This document shows, piece after piece, positions 24,755 to 32,942 of a DNA stretch of 64,000 nt (the first letter of the stretch is position 1; each line of letters opens with the position of its first letter). This DNA is from Mucilaginibacter phyllosphaerae (GTDB lineage Bacteria > Bacteroidota > Bacteroidia > Sphingobacteriales > Sphingobacteriaceae): positions 372,001-436,000 of the forward strand of contig NZ_SNQG01000003.1 in the NCBI RefSeq assembly GCF_004378255.1. The letters run 5' to 3'. The notes beneath the pieces are model-generated. The model searched no databases. It saw only the letters and a list, made by a program, of their open reading frames with translations, and was not told the DNA's origin. Made by a program: the position numbers and the translations under genes.

Positions 24755-25537
24755 ATGAACATACTTGATAAAATAGTTTCTTATAAAAAGATAGAAGTTG
24801 AACGTGATAAGGTGCGCACCACCTATTCGCAACTGGAGGAATCAGAATATTTTCACCGGGAAACTTACTCTTTTAAAGATTTTTTACTGGCGCCCGAGCG
24901 TACCGGGATCATCGCCGAGTTTAAGCGCAAATCGCCATCAAAAGGAATCATCAACGATGATGCGCTGGTAAAAGATGTAACGAAGGATTATGCAGAGGCA
25001 GGTGCTTCGGCATGTTCGGTACTTACTGATTACGGCTTTTTTATGGGCCGCAAAATGGATGTAACGCGTGCCCGCCGCGCTACAAAAGTACCTATCCTGC
25101 GTAAAGATTTTATGATTGACGAGTATCAGGTTATTGAAGCAAAATCATTAGGTGCCGATATTATTTTACTGATAGCAGCGATATTAACCCCGGCCGAGAT
25201 CAAAAATCTGGCAGGCCTGGCCAAAAGCCTGGATCTTAACGTGCTGTTAGAAGTGCATAACCTGGAGGAACTGGAACGCAGCATAGATCCTAATCTGGAT
25301 GCCATAGGTGTAAACAACCGCAACCTGGCCGATTTTACCGTATCTGTGGAAAACTCCTTTAAGCTGGCCGAACATATCCCTAACGAGTTTATGAAGATCT
25401 CTGAAAGTGCCATCAGCGATACCGACACAATTAAACAGCTAAAGGCGGCCGGTTTTAACGGCTTTTTAATAGGCGAGAACTTTATGAAACAGCAAAACCC
25501 GGGCGCAGCCATGCGGGAATTTGTGAAGGGTTTGTAA
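24755..25537 (+). CDS. trpC: Indole-3-glycerol phosphate synthase
   Basis: A 260-residue TIM-barrel enzyme that closes the indole ring from carboxyphenylamino-deoxyribulose phosphate. Signatures are IAEFKRKSPSKG (catalytic Lys and phosphate contacts), VLTDYGFFMG, VPILRKDFMIDEYQV (catalytic Lys), LLEVHNLEELE, IGVNNRNL and ISESAI. The ATG at 24755 (MNILDKIVSYKK) is chosen because a helical N-terminus begins there; the open frame extends upstream to 24584 only by reading through the palindromic element. No trpD lies between trpG and trpC, unlike most trp operons of this phylum, and trpF, trpB and trpA are not downstream either. Confidence 0.94.
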   Translation: MNILDKIVSYKKIEVERDKVRTTYSQLEESEYFHRETYSFKDFLLAPERTGIIAEFKRKSPSKGIINDDALVKDVTKDYAEAGASACSVLTDYGFFMGRKMDVTRARRATKVPILRKDFMIDEYQVIEAKSLGADIILLIAAILTPAEIKNLAGLAKSLDLNVLLEVHNLEELERSIDPNLDAIGVNNRNLADFTVSVENSFKLAEHIPNEFMKISESAISDTDTIKQLKAAGFNGFLIGENFMKQQNPGAAMREFVKGL

Positions 25538-25562
25538 TTAGCCCTTTATTCGAGTATCTTTG
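25531..25562 (+). promoter_or_regulatory. Promoter upstream of hflX
   Basis: TTTG at 25531-25534, overlapping the trpC stop region, and TATCTTTG at 25555-25562 are separated by 20 bases, a good Bacteroidota promoter. The predicted transcript would start near 25567 and carry an untranslated leader of about 250 bases before hflX. Confidence 0.7.
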
Positions 25563-25566
25563 TATC

Positions 25567-25816
25567 ATCATGTTAATATAATACTCTCCCACACCATACT
25601 TTCAATTTGGCCGGGCCTATGATGGGTCTCGCACGAAAGTTTGTTATGAACTTACCGTTCATAACGTCTATTTATCACACTTCCCAATTTATTTGTATGG
25701 AAGTGAATTATGAATACAAAAACAATTTTATGCTATGTGAACATAACCACCACTCCGTGAGTTATAGTAAGGTAAATTACATTTACCTTTATGTTTTAAT
25801 TGTTAATCATTTTTAA
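25567..25816 (+). other. Long structured leader of hflX with a small abutting open frame
   Basis: Three perfect hairpins lie in these 250 bases: GTTATGAAC/GTTCATAAC (25643-25665), CACTTCC/GGAAGTG (25678-25705) and AAGGTAAA/TTTACCTT (25769-25789), with a weaker one near 25743-25765. A 39-codon frame from ATG 25697, rich in Asn, Tyr and His, stops at 25814-25816 immediately before the hflX ATG. The run could be an RNA leader with regulatory folding, a translated leader, or a small separate RNA. I do not recognise it as a known riboswitch class. Confidence 0.45.
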
Positions 25817-27001
25817 ATGAAACAAAAATTTTATGATACTGCTGTGAAGCAGGAGAAAGTGGTTTTGGTTGGTGTAATTACCCCCAACGAAACCGAAGAA
25901 CAGGAAAAAGAATATTTAGAGGAATTAGAGTTTTTAGTGGCCACCGCAGGCGGCCTTACCGTGAAGCACTTTACCCAAAAACTACAGCGGCCGGAGCGTG
26001 CCACTTTTGTAGGCACCGGTAAGCTGGACGAGATAAAAGAATATGTGATTGCCGAAGAAATAGATATCGTAGTTTTTGACGATGAGCTTACCCCATCGCA
26101 ATTGCGTAATATAGAGCGCGAACTGAATGTAAAGATATTAGACAGGAGTAACCTCATCTTAGATATTTTTGCCGGCCGCGCCCAAACCGCACAGGCTAAA
26201 ACACAGGTAGAACTTGCCCAGTTGCAATACCTGTTGCCACGCCTTACCCGCCTCTGGACCCACTTAGAGCGCCAAAAGGGTGGTATCGGGATGCGTGGCC
26301 CGGGTGAGTCGCAGATCGAGACGGACAGGCGTTTGATCCTGAACAAGATCTCGTTATTAAAAGAGCGCCTGAAACTGATAGACCGCCAGAATGAAACCCA
26401 GCGCAAAAACCGCCAGCAGTTAATTCGGGTGGCATTGGTGGGTTATACCAACGTAGGTAAATCTACCATCATGAATATGCTTGCTAAATCTGAAGTGTTT
26501 GCAGAGAATAAGCTGTTTGCCACATTAGATACCACCGTTAGAAAGGTAGTGATAGAGAATGTACCGTTCCTGCTGTCGGATACTGTAGGCTTTATCCGCA
26601 AGCTGCCACACCATTTGGTAGAGTGCTTTAAATCTACCCTGGATGAAGTGCGCGAGGCGGATATCCTGATCCATGTGGTGGATGTATCGCATCCCAACTT
26701 TGAAGACCAGATCCGCACCGTTAACGAAACGCTGAAAGACCTGGGCGCTATTGATAAACAAATGATAACCGTATTTAACAAGATAGATGCCTTTGTACCC
26801 GAGCAGCACCACGTAGATGTTACCGAAGGCCCGTTAACCCTGGATGATTTTAAACATAGCTGGATGGCCAAAAATAACAGCCCGGCCATATTCATATCAG
26901 CCACCCAAAAGCAAAATGTGGATGAGTTTAGGGAGATGATCTACGAGTATGTAAAGAAAGTACATACTGAAAGATACCCATACGATAATTTGCTTTATTA
27001 A
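25817..27001 (+). CDS. hflX: GTPase HflX
   Basis: A 394-residue ribosome-associated GTPase that can split stalled or stressed 70S/50S complexes. The N-terminal HflX domain (residues about 1-180) has the glycine-rich GPGESQIETDRR segment; a coiled helix pair links to the G domain with G1 GYTNVGKST, G3 DTVGF, G4 NKID and a short C-terminal tail. ATG at 25817 follows directly on the stop of a small upstream frame. The gene has its own promoter and long leader and so is probably transcribed separately from the trp genes. It is convergent with pepT. Confidence 0.95.
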   Translation: MKQKFYDTAVKQEKVVLVGVITPNETEEQEKEYLEELEFLVATAGGLTVKHFTQKLQRPERATFVGTGKLDEIKEYVIAEEIDIVVFDDELTPSQLRNIERELNVKILDRSNLILDIFAGRAQTAQAKTQVELAQLQYLLPRLTRLWTHLERQKGGIGMRGPGESQIETDRRLILNKISLLKERLKLIDRQNETQRKNRQQLIRVALVGYTNVGKSTIMNMLAKSEVFAENKLFATLDTTVRKVVIENVPFLLSDTVGFIRKLPHHLVECFKSTLDEVREADILIHVVDVSHPNFEDQIRTVNETLKDLGAIDKQMITVFNKIDAFVPEQHHVDVTEGPLTLDDFKHSWMAKNNSPAIFISATQKQNVDEFREMIYEYVKKVHTERYPYDNLLY

Positions 27002-27008
27002 AAGCCAT

Positions 27009-27128
27009 CCAGCCCCCTGCAGGGGAAGTTTTTGAAGAGCAACGTTAATATCGAATAATGAATTTATTTCGATGTTTGGCATTTTTTATTTAGTGTGCAT
27101 TATTTTGCTCTCCCCTTCAGGGGGCTGG
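27009..27128. repeat. 120-bp element with 18-bp inverted ends between hflX and pepT
   Basis: CCAGCCCCCTGCAGGGGA (27009-27026) and TCCCCTTCAGGGGGCTGG (27111-27128) are inverted copies with one mismatch. The 84 bases between are A+T-rich and include a small inverted pair ATCGAA/TTCGAT. It fills the gap between two convergent genes and could end both transcripts. Its length is almost that of the element at 24611-24731. Confidence 0.8.
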
Positions 27129-27133
27129 GGGGC

Positions 27134-28387
27134 TTAAGCTTTTTCCTCCCAAACCATGCATAAATGGAGGATAGTTTCAACCGCTTTTTGCATGTCCTGT
27201 ACCGAAACCCATTCCTGCTTACTGTGAAAAGCATGCTCGCCGGCAAAGATATTTGGTGTGGGCAGCCCCATAAATGATAAACGCGAACCATCCGTACCGC
27301 CGCGGATGCTGCAAAGCTTTGGGCTCAACCCGGCGCGGCGCATCGCTTCCATGCCGTAATCAACTATCTGCGGGTGTTGCGCCAGTACATTTTTCATGTT
27401 GCGGTACTGTTGTTGCGTTTCTAAAGTATAAGTAGAGTTTGGATAGACTTTAAGCACTTCATCTGCCACCTGGCGAATAGTGTCGGCATGTTCTGCCAGC
27501 TTATCATCCTCAAAATCGCGGATAATAAAATCGACAACGGCGGTTTCTATATGGCCGCTCATATCTACCGGGTGCACAAAACCCTGCATATCCCCGGTAT
27601 GCTCGGGCGACAGGTTATCCGGCAGGGCGGCAATTATCTTTCCTGCAATTTTAATGGCGCTTTCCATTTTGCCCTGTGCAAAACCGGGATGTGCGCTTAC
27701 GCCTTGTATAATTAATTTAGCACCGTCGGCACTAAAAGTTTCATTCTCCATATTGCCGGCGCTTTCCCCATCCATAGTATAAGCAGCAAAGGCGCCTAAC
27801 TTGGCAATATCAGCCTTATCAACCCCGCGGCCAATTTCTTCATCGGGTGTAAATAATATTTTAATTGTGCCGTGCTTTATTTCCGGATGCCGCATCAGCT
27901 GATAGCAGGCGTCCATTATCTCGGCAACACCGGCTTTGTTATCGGCGCCCAAAAGTGTTGTGCCCGATGCCGTTACAAGGTCATTTCCTACCTGGTTTTT
28001 AAGGTCGGCGTGCTCTTTTAACTTGATTATCTGCGTGGTATCATCAGGCAGGATGATATCGCTGCCATCATAATTTTTATGAATAATGGGTTTAACCCCC
28101 GTACCGCTGCAATCCGGCGCGGTATCCATGTGCGAGCAAAAGCAGATCACCGGTACATCCGGCTTATCTGTATTTGCCGGTACGGTAGCATAAACGTAGC
28201 CGTATTCATCTAAATGCGCATCGGTAAGGCCTATCTCCAAAAGCTCCTGTACCAATAGCCTGCCAAGGTTTTTTTGCTTTTCTGTAGAAGGTATCGTTGG
28301 CGATAACGGGTCTGATTGCGTATCTATTTGTACATACCGTAAAAACCTGCCGGTGACCGTAAAAGTTAAGGCTGTGTTAAAATCCAT
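27134..28387 (-). CDS. pepT: Peptidase T (tripeptide aminopeptidase)
   Basis: A 417-residue di-zinc aminopeptidase of family M20 that removes the N-terminal residue of tripeptides in the cytoplasm. Zinc and catalytic elements: FCSHMDTAPD (His and catalytic Asp), LLGADNKAGVAEIM (bridging Asp), FTPDEEIGRGVD (catalytic Glu and zinc ligand), YTMDGE, and near the C-terminus IRGGTDGSRLSFMG with AGEHAFHSKQEWV (last His ligand). Length matches the family. It is convergent with hflX and shares no operon. The downstream side holds a palindromic element that probably ends the transcript. Confidence 0.96.
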   Translation of the reverse strand: MDFNTALTFTVTGRFLRYVQIDTQSDPLSPTIPSTEKQKNLGRLLVQELLEIGLTDAHLDEYGYVYATVPANTDKPDVPVICFCSHMDTAPDCSGTGVKPIIHKNYDGSDIILPDDTTQIIKLKEHADLKNQVGNDLVTASGTTLLGADNKAGVAEIMDACYQLMRHPEIKHGTIKILFTPDEEIGRGVDKADIAKLGAFAAYTMDGESAGNMENETFSADGAKLIIQGVSAHPGFAQGKMESAIKIAGKIIAALPDNLSPEHTGDMQGFVHPVDMSGHIETAVVDFIIRDFEDDKLAEHADTIRQVADEVLKVYPNSTYTLETQQQYRNMKNVLAQHPQIVDYGMEAMRRAGLSPKLCSIRGGTDGSRLSFMGLPTPNIFAGEHAFHSKQEWVSVQDMQKAVETILHLCMVWEEKA

Positions 28388-28471
28388 AGAAAGTCTATAT
28401 TAGTAGAAATTTTGTTGCCGGTGCAATAAGCTATCCGGCAGCTAAAATGTAAATATCAAACATAAAATCGA

Positions 28472-29194
28472 TTGAAAAAGTATCTTTTATTTATTGTTAT
28501 GGCATTGGCTTTTTGTAAAAGCAACGCCCAAAGCAGTTTAAACTATGCAAGTTTTGGCATTGGCGTTAGCGCCAGTTTAAACCATGCTTATGCCGACCTG
28601 AAAAAGCAGGATGACAATAAATCGTTTGCGGTTACCGCCAATTACTTTTATACGCCTTATGTGCCTATAGGGCTGGAGTTGCAGCTCGGAACGCTCTCCG
28701 GCGGAAACAGTAAAGACAGAAAGGTAGATGTAGACGGACGCCAGTTTTCTAACAGCTACAAAGCCCTGATATTACACATGGATGTACAGGCCGGCGAGGT
28801 AATGGATTACCAGGGGAGCAACGTGCTTAACGTACTCAAGAATTTTTACCTGGGTGCGGGCATAGGGGGTATCTTTAACAGTGTTACTACACAGCGTATA
28901 AGCCCTTACGACCCATCATACACCTTCCCGGGTAAAGATAGCGGCGTTAACCTGGTTGTTCCGCTGCGTTTTGGTTACGAGTTCAAGATCTACAATAGTT
29001 ATGAAGAGCCCAACATCCGCCTGGATATCGGCTACCAGCATAACCTTACCTTTGGCGAGGGTATAGACGGATATGCCGATCCATCCACCAAATTTAAAAA
29101 CAACGCGCTTGACCAGTACAGGCAAATAACCATAGGTATTAAGCTAAACTTTGGCGGCGAAACTTCTTATGATAAAGAGATAAGGGGGTACTAA
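28472..29194 (+). CDS. Predicted exported beta-barrel protein
   Basis: A 240-residue protein starting at a TTG codon (KKYLLFIVMALAFCKSNAQ is a full signal peptide with an Ala-Gln cut). The body shows alternating strands with Gly/Tyr (YASFGIGVSASLNHAY, YFYTPYVPIGLELQLG, FYLGAGIGGIFNSV, VPLRFGYEFKIY, QITIGIKLNFGG) typical of small outer-membrane barrels of the PorT/OmpW-like kind in Bacteroidota. I cannot assign a named family. It is immediately followed (one base) by the MmcQ/YjbR gene and may be translationally coupled with it. Confidence 0.62.
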   Translation: MKKYLLFIVMALAFCKSNAQSSLNYASFGIGVSASLNHAYADLKKQDDNKSFAVTANYFYTPYVPIGLELQLGTLSGGNSKDRKVDVDGRQFSNSYKALILHMDVQAGEVMDYQGSNVLNVLKNFYLGAGIGGIFNSVTTQRISPYDPSYTFPGKDSGVNLVVPLRFGYEFKIYNSYEEPNIRLDIGYQHNLTFGEGIDGYADPSTKFKNNALDQYRQITIGIKLNFGGETSYDKEIRGY

Positions 29195-29195
29195 A

Positions 29196-29549
29196 TTGAA
29201 CATTGAAGAATTACGTGATTATTGCCTGCAAAAGCCCGGCGTAACAGAAAGTTTCCCGTTTGGAGAGGATACATTGGTGTTTAAGGTGGCTGATAAGGTT
29301 TTTTTACTTACCGGGCTGGGTTCGCCGGCCTTTAACGTTAAGTGCGACCCTGAACGGGCTGTTGAACTGCGCGAACAGTTTAGCGCAGTGCAGCCTGGTT
29401 TCCACATGAATAAAAAACACTGGAACACAGTACATACTGATGGCTCGTTAACCAATAAACAGATGCGGGAAATGATAGACCATTCTTACAACCTGGTGTT
29501 TGCCAGCCTGTCCAAAAAAGCACAAGCCGAAATAAACAACAGTATTTAA
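29196..29549 (+). CDS. MmcQ/YjbR family protein
   Basis: A 117-residue cytoplasmic protein of the MmcQ/YjbR (CyaY-like fold) family: LRDYCLQKPGVTESFPFGEDTLVFKV at the N-terminus, FNVKCDPERAVELRE in the middle, and AVQPGFHMNKKHWNTV toward the end are family blocks. Members may bind DNA but no firm function is known. The TTG at 29196 is the likely start, one base after the preceding stop, since the family fold begins with N-I-E-E-L. It precedes the M14 peptidase gene by seven bases. Confidence 0.85.
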   Translation: MNIEELRDYCLQKPGVTESFPFGEDTLVFKVADKVFLLTGLGSPAFNVKCDPERAVELREQFSAVQPGFHMNKKHWNTVHTDGSLTNKQMREMIDHSYNLVFASLSKKAQAEINNSI

Positions 29550-29556
29550 CCTGCAC

Positions 29557-31299
29557 ATGAGGAAATATATTTTCATACTGATATCCGTTTTTTGCTGCCT
29601 GCAAACGCATGCCCAGCTAACCCCGTTTGAGCAAAGCAAGGACAAAAACTACACAGCTACGTATGCCGAAGTAATAAGTTATTACCAAAGCCTGGCCAAA
29701 CAGCAGCCGCAAATGCGCCTGTTTAACTACGGCTCTACAGACATTGGCAAGCCTTTAACACTCGTTGTTTTATCAAAAGATAAGGTGTTTGACCCGGCGC
29801 TGATCAAAAAACAAAATAAAACGGTGCTGCTGATTAACAACGGCATCCACCCCGGCGAGCCGGAAGGTATTGATGCCAGTATGATGCTGGTGCGCGATCT
29901 GCTTAAAAATAAACAACTGCCTAAGGATGTGGTACTTTGCTTTATAGCCCTGTATAATATTGATGGTAACCTGAACAGGGGCCAGTCGCGTGCTAACCAG
30001 AACGGGCCGCGCGCCTATGGCTTTAGGGGCAACTATCGCAACCTGGACCTGAACCGCGATTTCATCAAAGCCGACAGTAAAAATGCCCTGGCTTTTGCAC
30101 AGATCCTGAATACCTGGCAGCCCGAGGTTTTGCTGGATAACCATACCAGCGATGGTGCCGACTACCAGTATGTAATGACCCTGATAGAAACGCAGAAGGA
30201 TAAGCAAAACCCTGTTTTGGCAGCTTATACAGCTAAAACACTCACGCCCGACCTTTACAAAGGCATGAAAAAAGGCGGCTGGGAAATGATCCCTTATGGT
30301 GCCGGCGAACAGGGCCTGCCCGATTCTGGCATTGTAAGCTTTATGGAAACGCCCCGCTTTTCTACCGGGTATGCGGCCCAGCACAACATCATCAGCTATA
30401 TGACGGAAACGCACATGCTGAAACCCTTTGATAAGCGCGTTTGGGCAACCTATGCATTCATGCAAAACCTGATTGCCATTTGCCAGCGCGATGCCGGGCT
30501 GTTAGGCACCATGAAAAAGCGCGTGGATGCCGAAGTTAGCCGGCAAAAAACGTTTGCCCTTAACTGGGTGCTTGATGAAACCAAAGTAGATACCATTACA
30601 TTTAAAGGCTACGCCGCCGGGTACAAAACCAGCGACGTAAGCGGCCTTAAACGACTTTTTTACGACCGCAAAACGCCCTACACCAAACCCATAAAGTTTT
30701 ATAACACCTACAAGGCAAGTATTACTGCCGATAAGCCCGTGGCCTACATCATCCCGCAGGCCTGGGGCAAAATTATCGATCTGTTTAAACTGAATAAAGT
30801 TGCCATGAGCCGCCTGGCGCACGACACCACCCTGAACCTGCAGCTATATTACATTGCCGATTACAAAACCGGCAGCCGCCCCTACGAAGGGCACTACATC
30901 CACACTAATGTAAAGCTAAACCCCGTTGATGCCAGCATACGGTTTTACCAGGGCGATTACGTGGTATATGCCAACCAGCCCATTAACCGCTATATTGTAG
31001 AAACGCTGGAACCACAGGGGGTAGATTCCTTTTTTGCATGGAACTTTTTTGACAGCATACTGGGCCAAAAGGAATATTACTCTGATTACGTTTTTGAAGA
31101 TATTGCCGCCGATCTGTTAAAAAAGGATCCGGGGCTACGCCAGAAGCTGGACGATGCCAAAGCCGCCGACCCTAAACTGGCCGCAAGCGCCGGGGCACAG
31201 CTCAACTGGGTTTACCGCAACTCGCCTTACTTCGAAAAAACATTCCTGCGCTACCCGGTGGGCAGGCTGCTAACACCTATTAAACTCGACCTTAAATGA
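29557..31299 (+). CDS. M14 family zinc carboxypeptidase-like protein, exported
   Basis: A 580-residue secreted peptidase with a signal peptide (MRKYIFILISVFCCLQTHAQ). The zinc motif HxxE is in NNGIHPGEPEG (residues about 93-103), the third ligand His in LLDNHTSDGADY, the substrate-binding NRDF/Arg region in NLDLNRDF, and the catalytic Glu probably in SYMTETHML. The C-terminal half (from about residue 330) is beta-rich and specific to this bacterial subfamily. It presumably trims peptides in the periplasm or outside the cell. The stop overlaps the start of the rhomboid gene (ATGA), so the two are coupled. Confidence 0.88.
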   Translation: MRKYIFILISVFCCLQTHAQLTPFEQSKDKNYTATYAEVISYYQSLAKQQPQMRLFNYGSTDIGKPLTLVVLSKDKVFDPALIKKQNKTVLLINNGIHPGEPEGIDASMMLVRDLLKNKQLPKDVVLCFIALYNIDGNLNRGQSRANQNGPRAYGFRGNYRNLDLNRDFIKADSKNALAFAQILNTWQPEVLLDNHTSDGADYQYVMTLIETQKDKQNPVLAAYTAKTLTPDLYKGMKKGGWEMIPYGAGEQGLPDSGIVSFMETPRFSTGYAAQHNIISYMTETHMLKPFDKRVWATYAFMQNLIAICQRDAGLLGTMKKRVDAEVSRQKTFALNWVLDETKVDTITFKGYAAGYKTSDVSGLKRLFYDRKTPYTKPIKFYNTYKASITADKPVAYIIPQAWGKIIDLFKLNKVAMSRLAHDTTLNLQLYYIADYKTGSRPYEGHYIHTNVKLNPVDASIRFYQGDYVVYANQPINRYIVETLEPQGVDSFFAWNFFDSILGQKEYYSDYVFEDIAADLLKKDPGLRQKLDDAKAADPKLAASAGAQLNWVYRNSPYFEKTFLRYPVGRLLTPIKLDLK

Positions 31300-31901
31300 T
31301 GGAAGTTTTCCTGGCGACACCCGTGGCGTCAATCATATTCGCAATTACTTTGGCTACCTCGTTGTGGGCTTTCTCTAACGAGGAGATCTACGCGCGGTTC
31401 ATTTTAAACCCCTACGGCGTATCGCGCGGGCAGCGGGTTTATACCATTATTACCAGCGGGCTTATCCATAAAGACTGGAACCACCTGTTCTTCAACATGC
31501 TGTCCTACTACTTTTTTGCCTTTCAGCTGGAAGCATTGTTGGGGCACTGGCAGTTTGGGGTGCTGTATGTTTTAAGTTTGATACTGAGCGACCTGCCATC
31601 CATCCAAAAGCATAAAGAAGATATCTGGTATAACAGCCTGGGTGCATCGGGCGCTATCAGTGCCGTTATATTCAGCTTTATTATGTTTGCACCAACAGCA
31701 AGTATGGGCCTGATGTTTATCCCTATCCCCATCCCCGCATGGATCTTTGGCATCCTGTATCTGGTATATTGCCACTTTGCATCCAAACATGCCCGCGACA
31801 ATGTTAATCACGACGCCCACTTGTATGGCGCCATCAGCGGTGTGGTGATCACCTTTGCGCTGCATCATGATATTATTAACGAATTTATCAGGCAGTTTTA
31901 A
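31296..31901 (+). CDS. Rhomboid family intramembrane serine protease
   Basis: A 201-residue membrane protease with about six transmembrane segments. Rhomboid marks are WNHLFFNMLSYYFF (HxxxN in helix 2), SLGASGAISAV (catalytic Ser in GASG) and HDAHLYGAISG (catalytic His in the last helix). It cleaves membrane-spanning substrates within the bilayer; no substrate can be named. The ATG at 31296 overlaps the stop of the M14 peptidase gene by four bases, which suggests translational coupling of two proteases. Its stop overlaps the convergent gene at 31898 by four bases. Confidence 0.9.
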   Translation: MMEVFLATPVASIIFAITLATSLWAFSNEEIYARFILNPYGVSRGQRVYTIITSGLIHKDWNHLFFNMLSYYFFAFQLEALLGHWQFGVLYVLSLILSDLPSIQKHKEDIWYNSLGASGAISAVIFSFIMFAPTASMGLMFIPIPIPAWIFGILYLVYCHFASKHARDNVNHDAHLYGAISGVVITFALHHDIINEFIRQF

Positions 31902-32887
31902 CGCGGCAGTTCAATCGTGTTACCAGCTATTTTATCGCCGGCCCCGTCAAACAAAAAGCTTACCGGTTTCTCGGGGTTCTTGATGATCTCCAGCAGCAGG
32001 AAGCCCCAGTTTTTCCAGAAATTTTCCAGCACCTGGCCGTAGGTTTTGTTTTGCCATTCATCAAACAGGGGTTTGCTGCTGATACCGCGCAGGGGCATAT
32101 CCTCTATGTAAACATCTTCGCCAACGGGTAAAATATTGTACTCGGGCAGGCGGTTAAACAGGTAGTTGCTGTAAAATACGCGGCCGCTAAATTCCTCAAA
32201 CTGTATGGGGTGCAGCACATCATCCTTTATCTGCTGGTATATCTTATGATGATAGCTAAAATTGGCGTTATTATCCTGCAGGCAAAGTATCATCCCAAAA
32301 TCTTTTATCCGCAGGGCGAAGGTTTGGGTGTTGATCTCATCGCGGTAGCCAAATTCTTCGGGTTTATTATCCACCTTAAAAATAAACAGGCTGTAGGGTT
32401 TAAACTCCTCAAAATGAATGGGCAGGTTGATGCTTTGCAGCATTAAATGCAGGTGGCTGAATTTATGGATAATAGCCTGCGAGATATTGAACTCCTCGCC
32501 CTGTGCATGCATCATTTTAATGCCCGACTGGATCTCGTTAAAAATAATGCCGTACAAAAGCTTGCTGGTCCACCGGAAAAGTTTTAGCTCGTTTAACGCC
32601 TTTACGCCTGCATAACCGCCTGCAAAAGCGGCGGCTATTTCGTTCTCCAGCGGCTCCAAAAACTCGTCGTTAATGGCTGCCGAGCAGGGGATCTTGAGAT
32701 CTTTATAGGTGGCAATGCTTTCATCCAGCAGTTTAAAGGGCTGGTCTTCCAGGCCGTAAAGGCTCATGAGCCATTGCGGAAAAACCTGGATCTTTTCTTC
32801 TTCGCTTTGTAAAACATTGCCCGTTAAAAAACAGTTACGGTTACTAAAGTTAAATCGTTCGAACGGTGCATAAATTTGTGCCGGCAT
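31898..32887 (-). CDS. Conserved protein with a decayed HNH-like N-terminal motif
   Basis: A 329-residue cytoplasmic protein with no signal peptide. I do not recognise a named family. Its first 85 residues follow the plan of HNH-type proteins whose pattern is CxxC, EHxFPxWL, CxxCNxxFLxxLE, but most metal positions are lost: NCFLTG (C19 only), KIQVFPQWL (H replaced by Q34), PCSAAINDEFLEPLE (C68 and N73 kept, second Cys lost). The rest is a mixed alpha/beta body with no clear catalytic motif. A TATCTTTG box ends six bases before the start codon, so the message would be nearly leaderless. The gene is divergent from a dipeptide epimerase. Confidence 0.6.
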   Translation of the reverse strand: MPAQIYAPFERFNFSNRNCFLTGNVLQSEEEKIQVFPQWLMSLYGLEDQPFKLLDESIATYKDLKIPCSAAINDEFLEPLENEIAAAFAGGYAGVKALNELKLFRWTSKLLYGIIFNEIQSGIKMMHAQGEEFNISQAIIHKFSHLHLMLQSINLPIHFEEFKPYSLFIFKVDNKPEEFGYRDEINTQTFALRIKDFGMILCLQDNNANFSYHHKIYQQIKDDVLHPIQFEEFSGRVFYSNYLFNRLPEYNILPVGEDVYIEDMPLRGISSKPLFDEWQNKTYGQVLENFWKNWGFLLLEIIKNPEKPVSFLFDGAGDKIAGNTIELPR

Positions 32888-32892
32888 GGCCG

Positions 32893-32931
32893 CAAAGATA
32901 AGCAGGAATTTAACTTAATGTTTTAGCTTTG
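32893..32931. promoter_or_regulatory. Divergent promoter pair
   Basis: On the minus strand TATCTTTG (32900-32893) points to the gene starting at 32887, and on the plus strand TAGCTTTG (32924-32931) points to the epimerase gene starting at 32943. Both -7 boxes are so close to the start codons that the transcripts would have leaders of about 0-8 bases. Neither has an obvious -33 box. Confidence 0.5.
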
Positions 32932-32942
32932 ATATTATTGAC

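Noticed and set aside
25607..25696. N-terminal part of a 69-codon frame before hflX
   Set aside because: It begins at a non-ATG codon inside predicted hairpins and shows no protein-like conservation; only the 39-codon ATG frame was kept as a possibility.
25643..25789. tRNA or known riboswitch in the hflX leader
   Set aside because: The hairpins do not form a cloverleaf with CCA end or T-arm, and no known riboswitch core was recognised.
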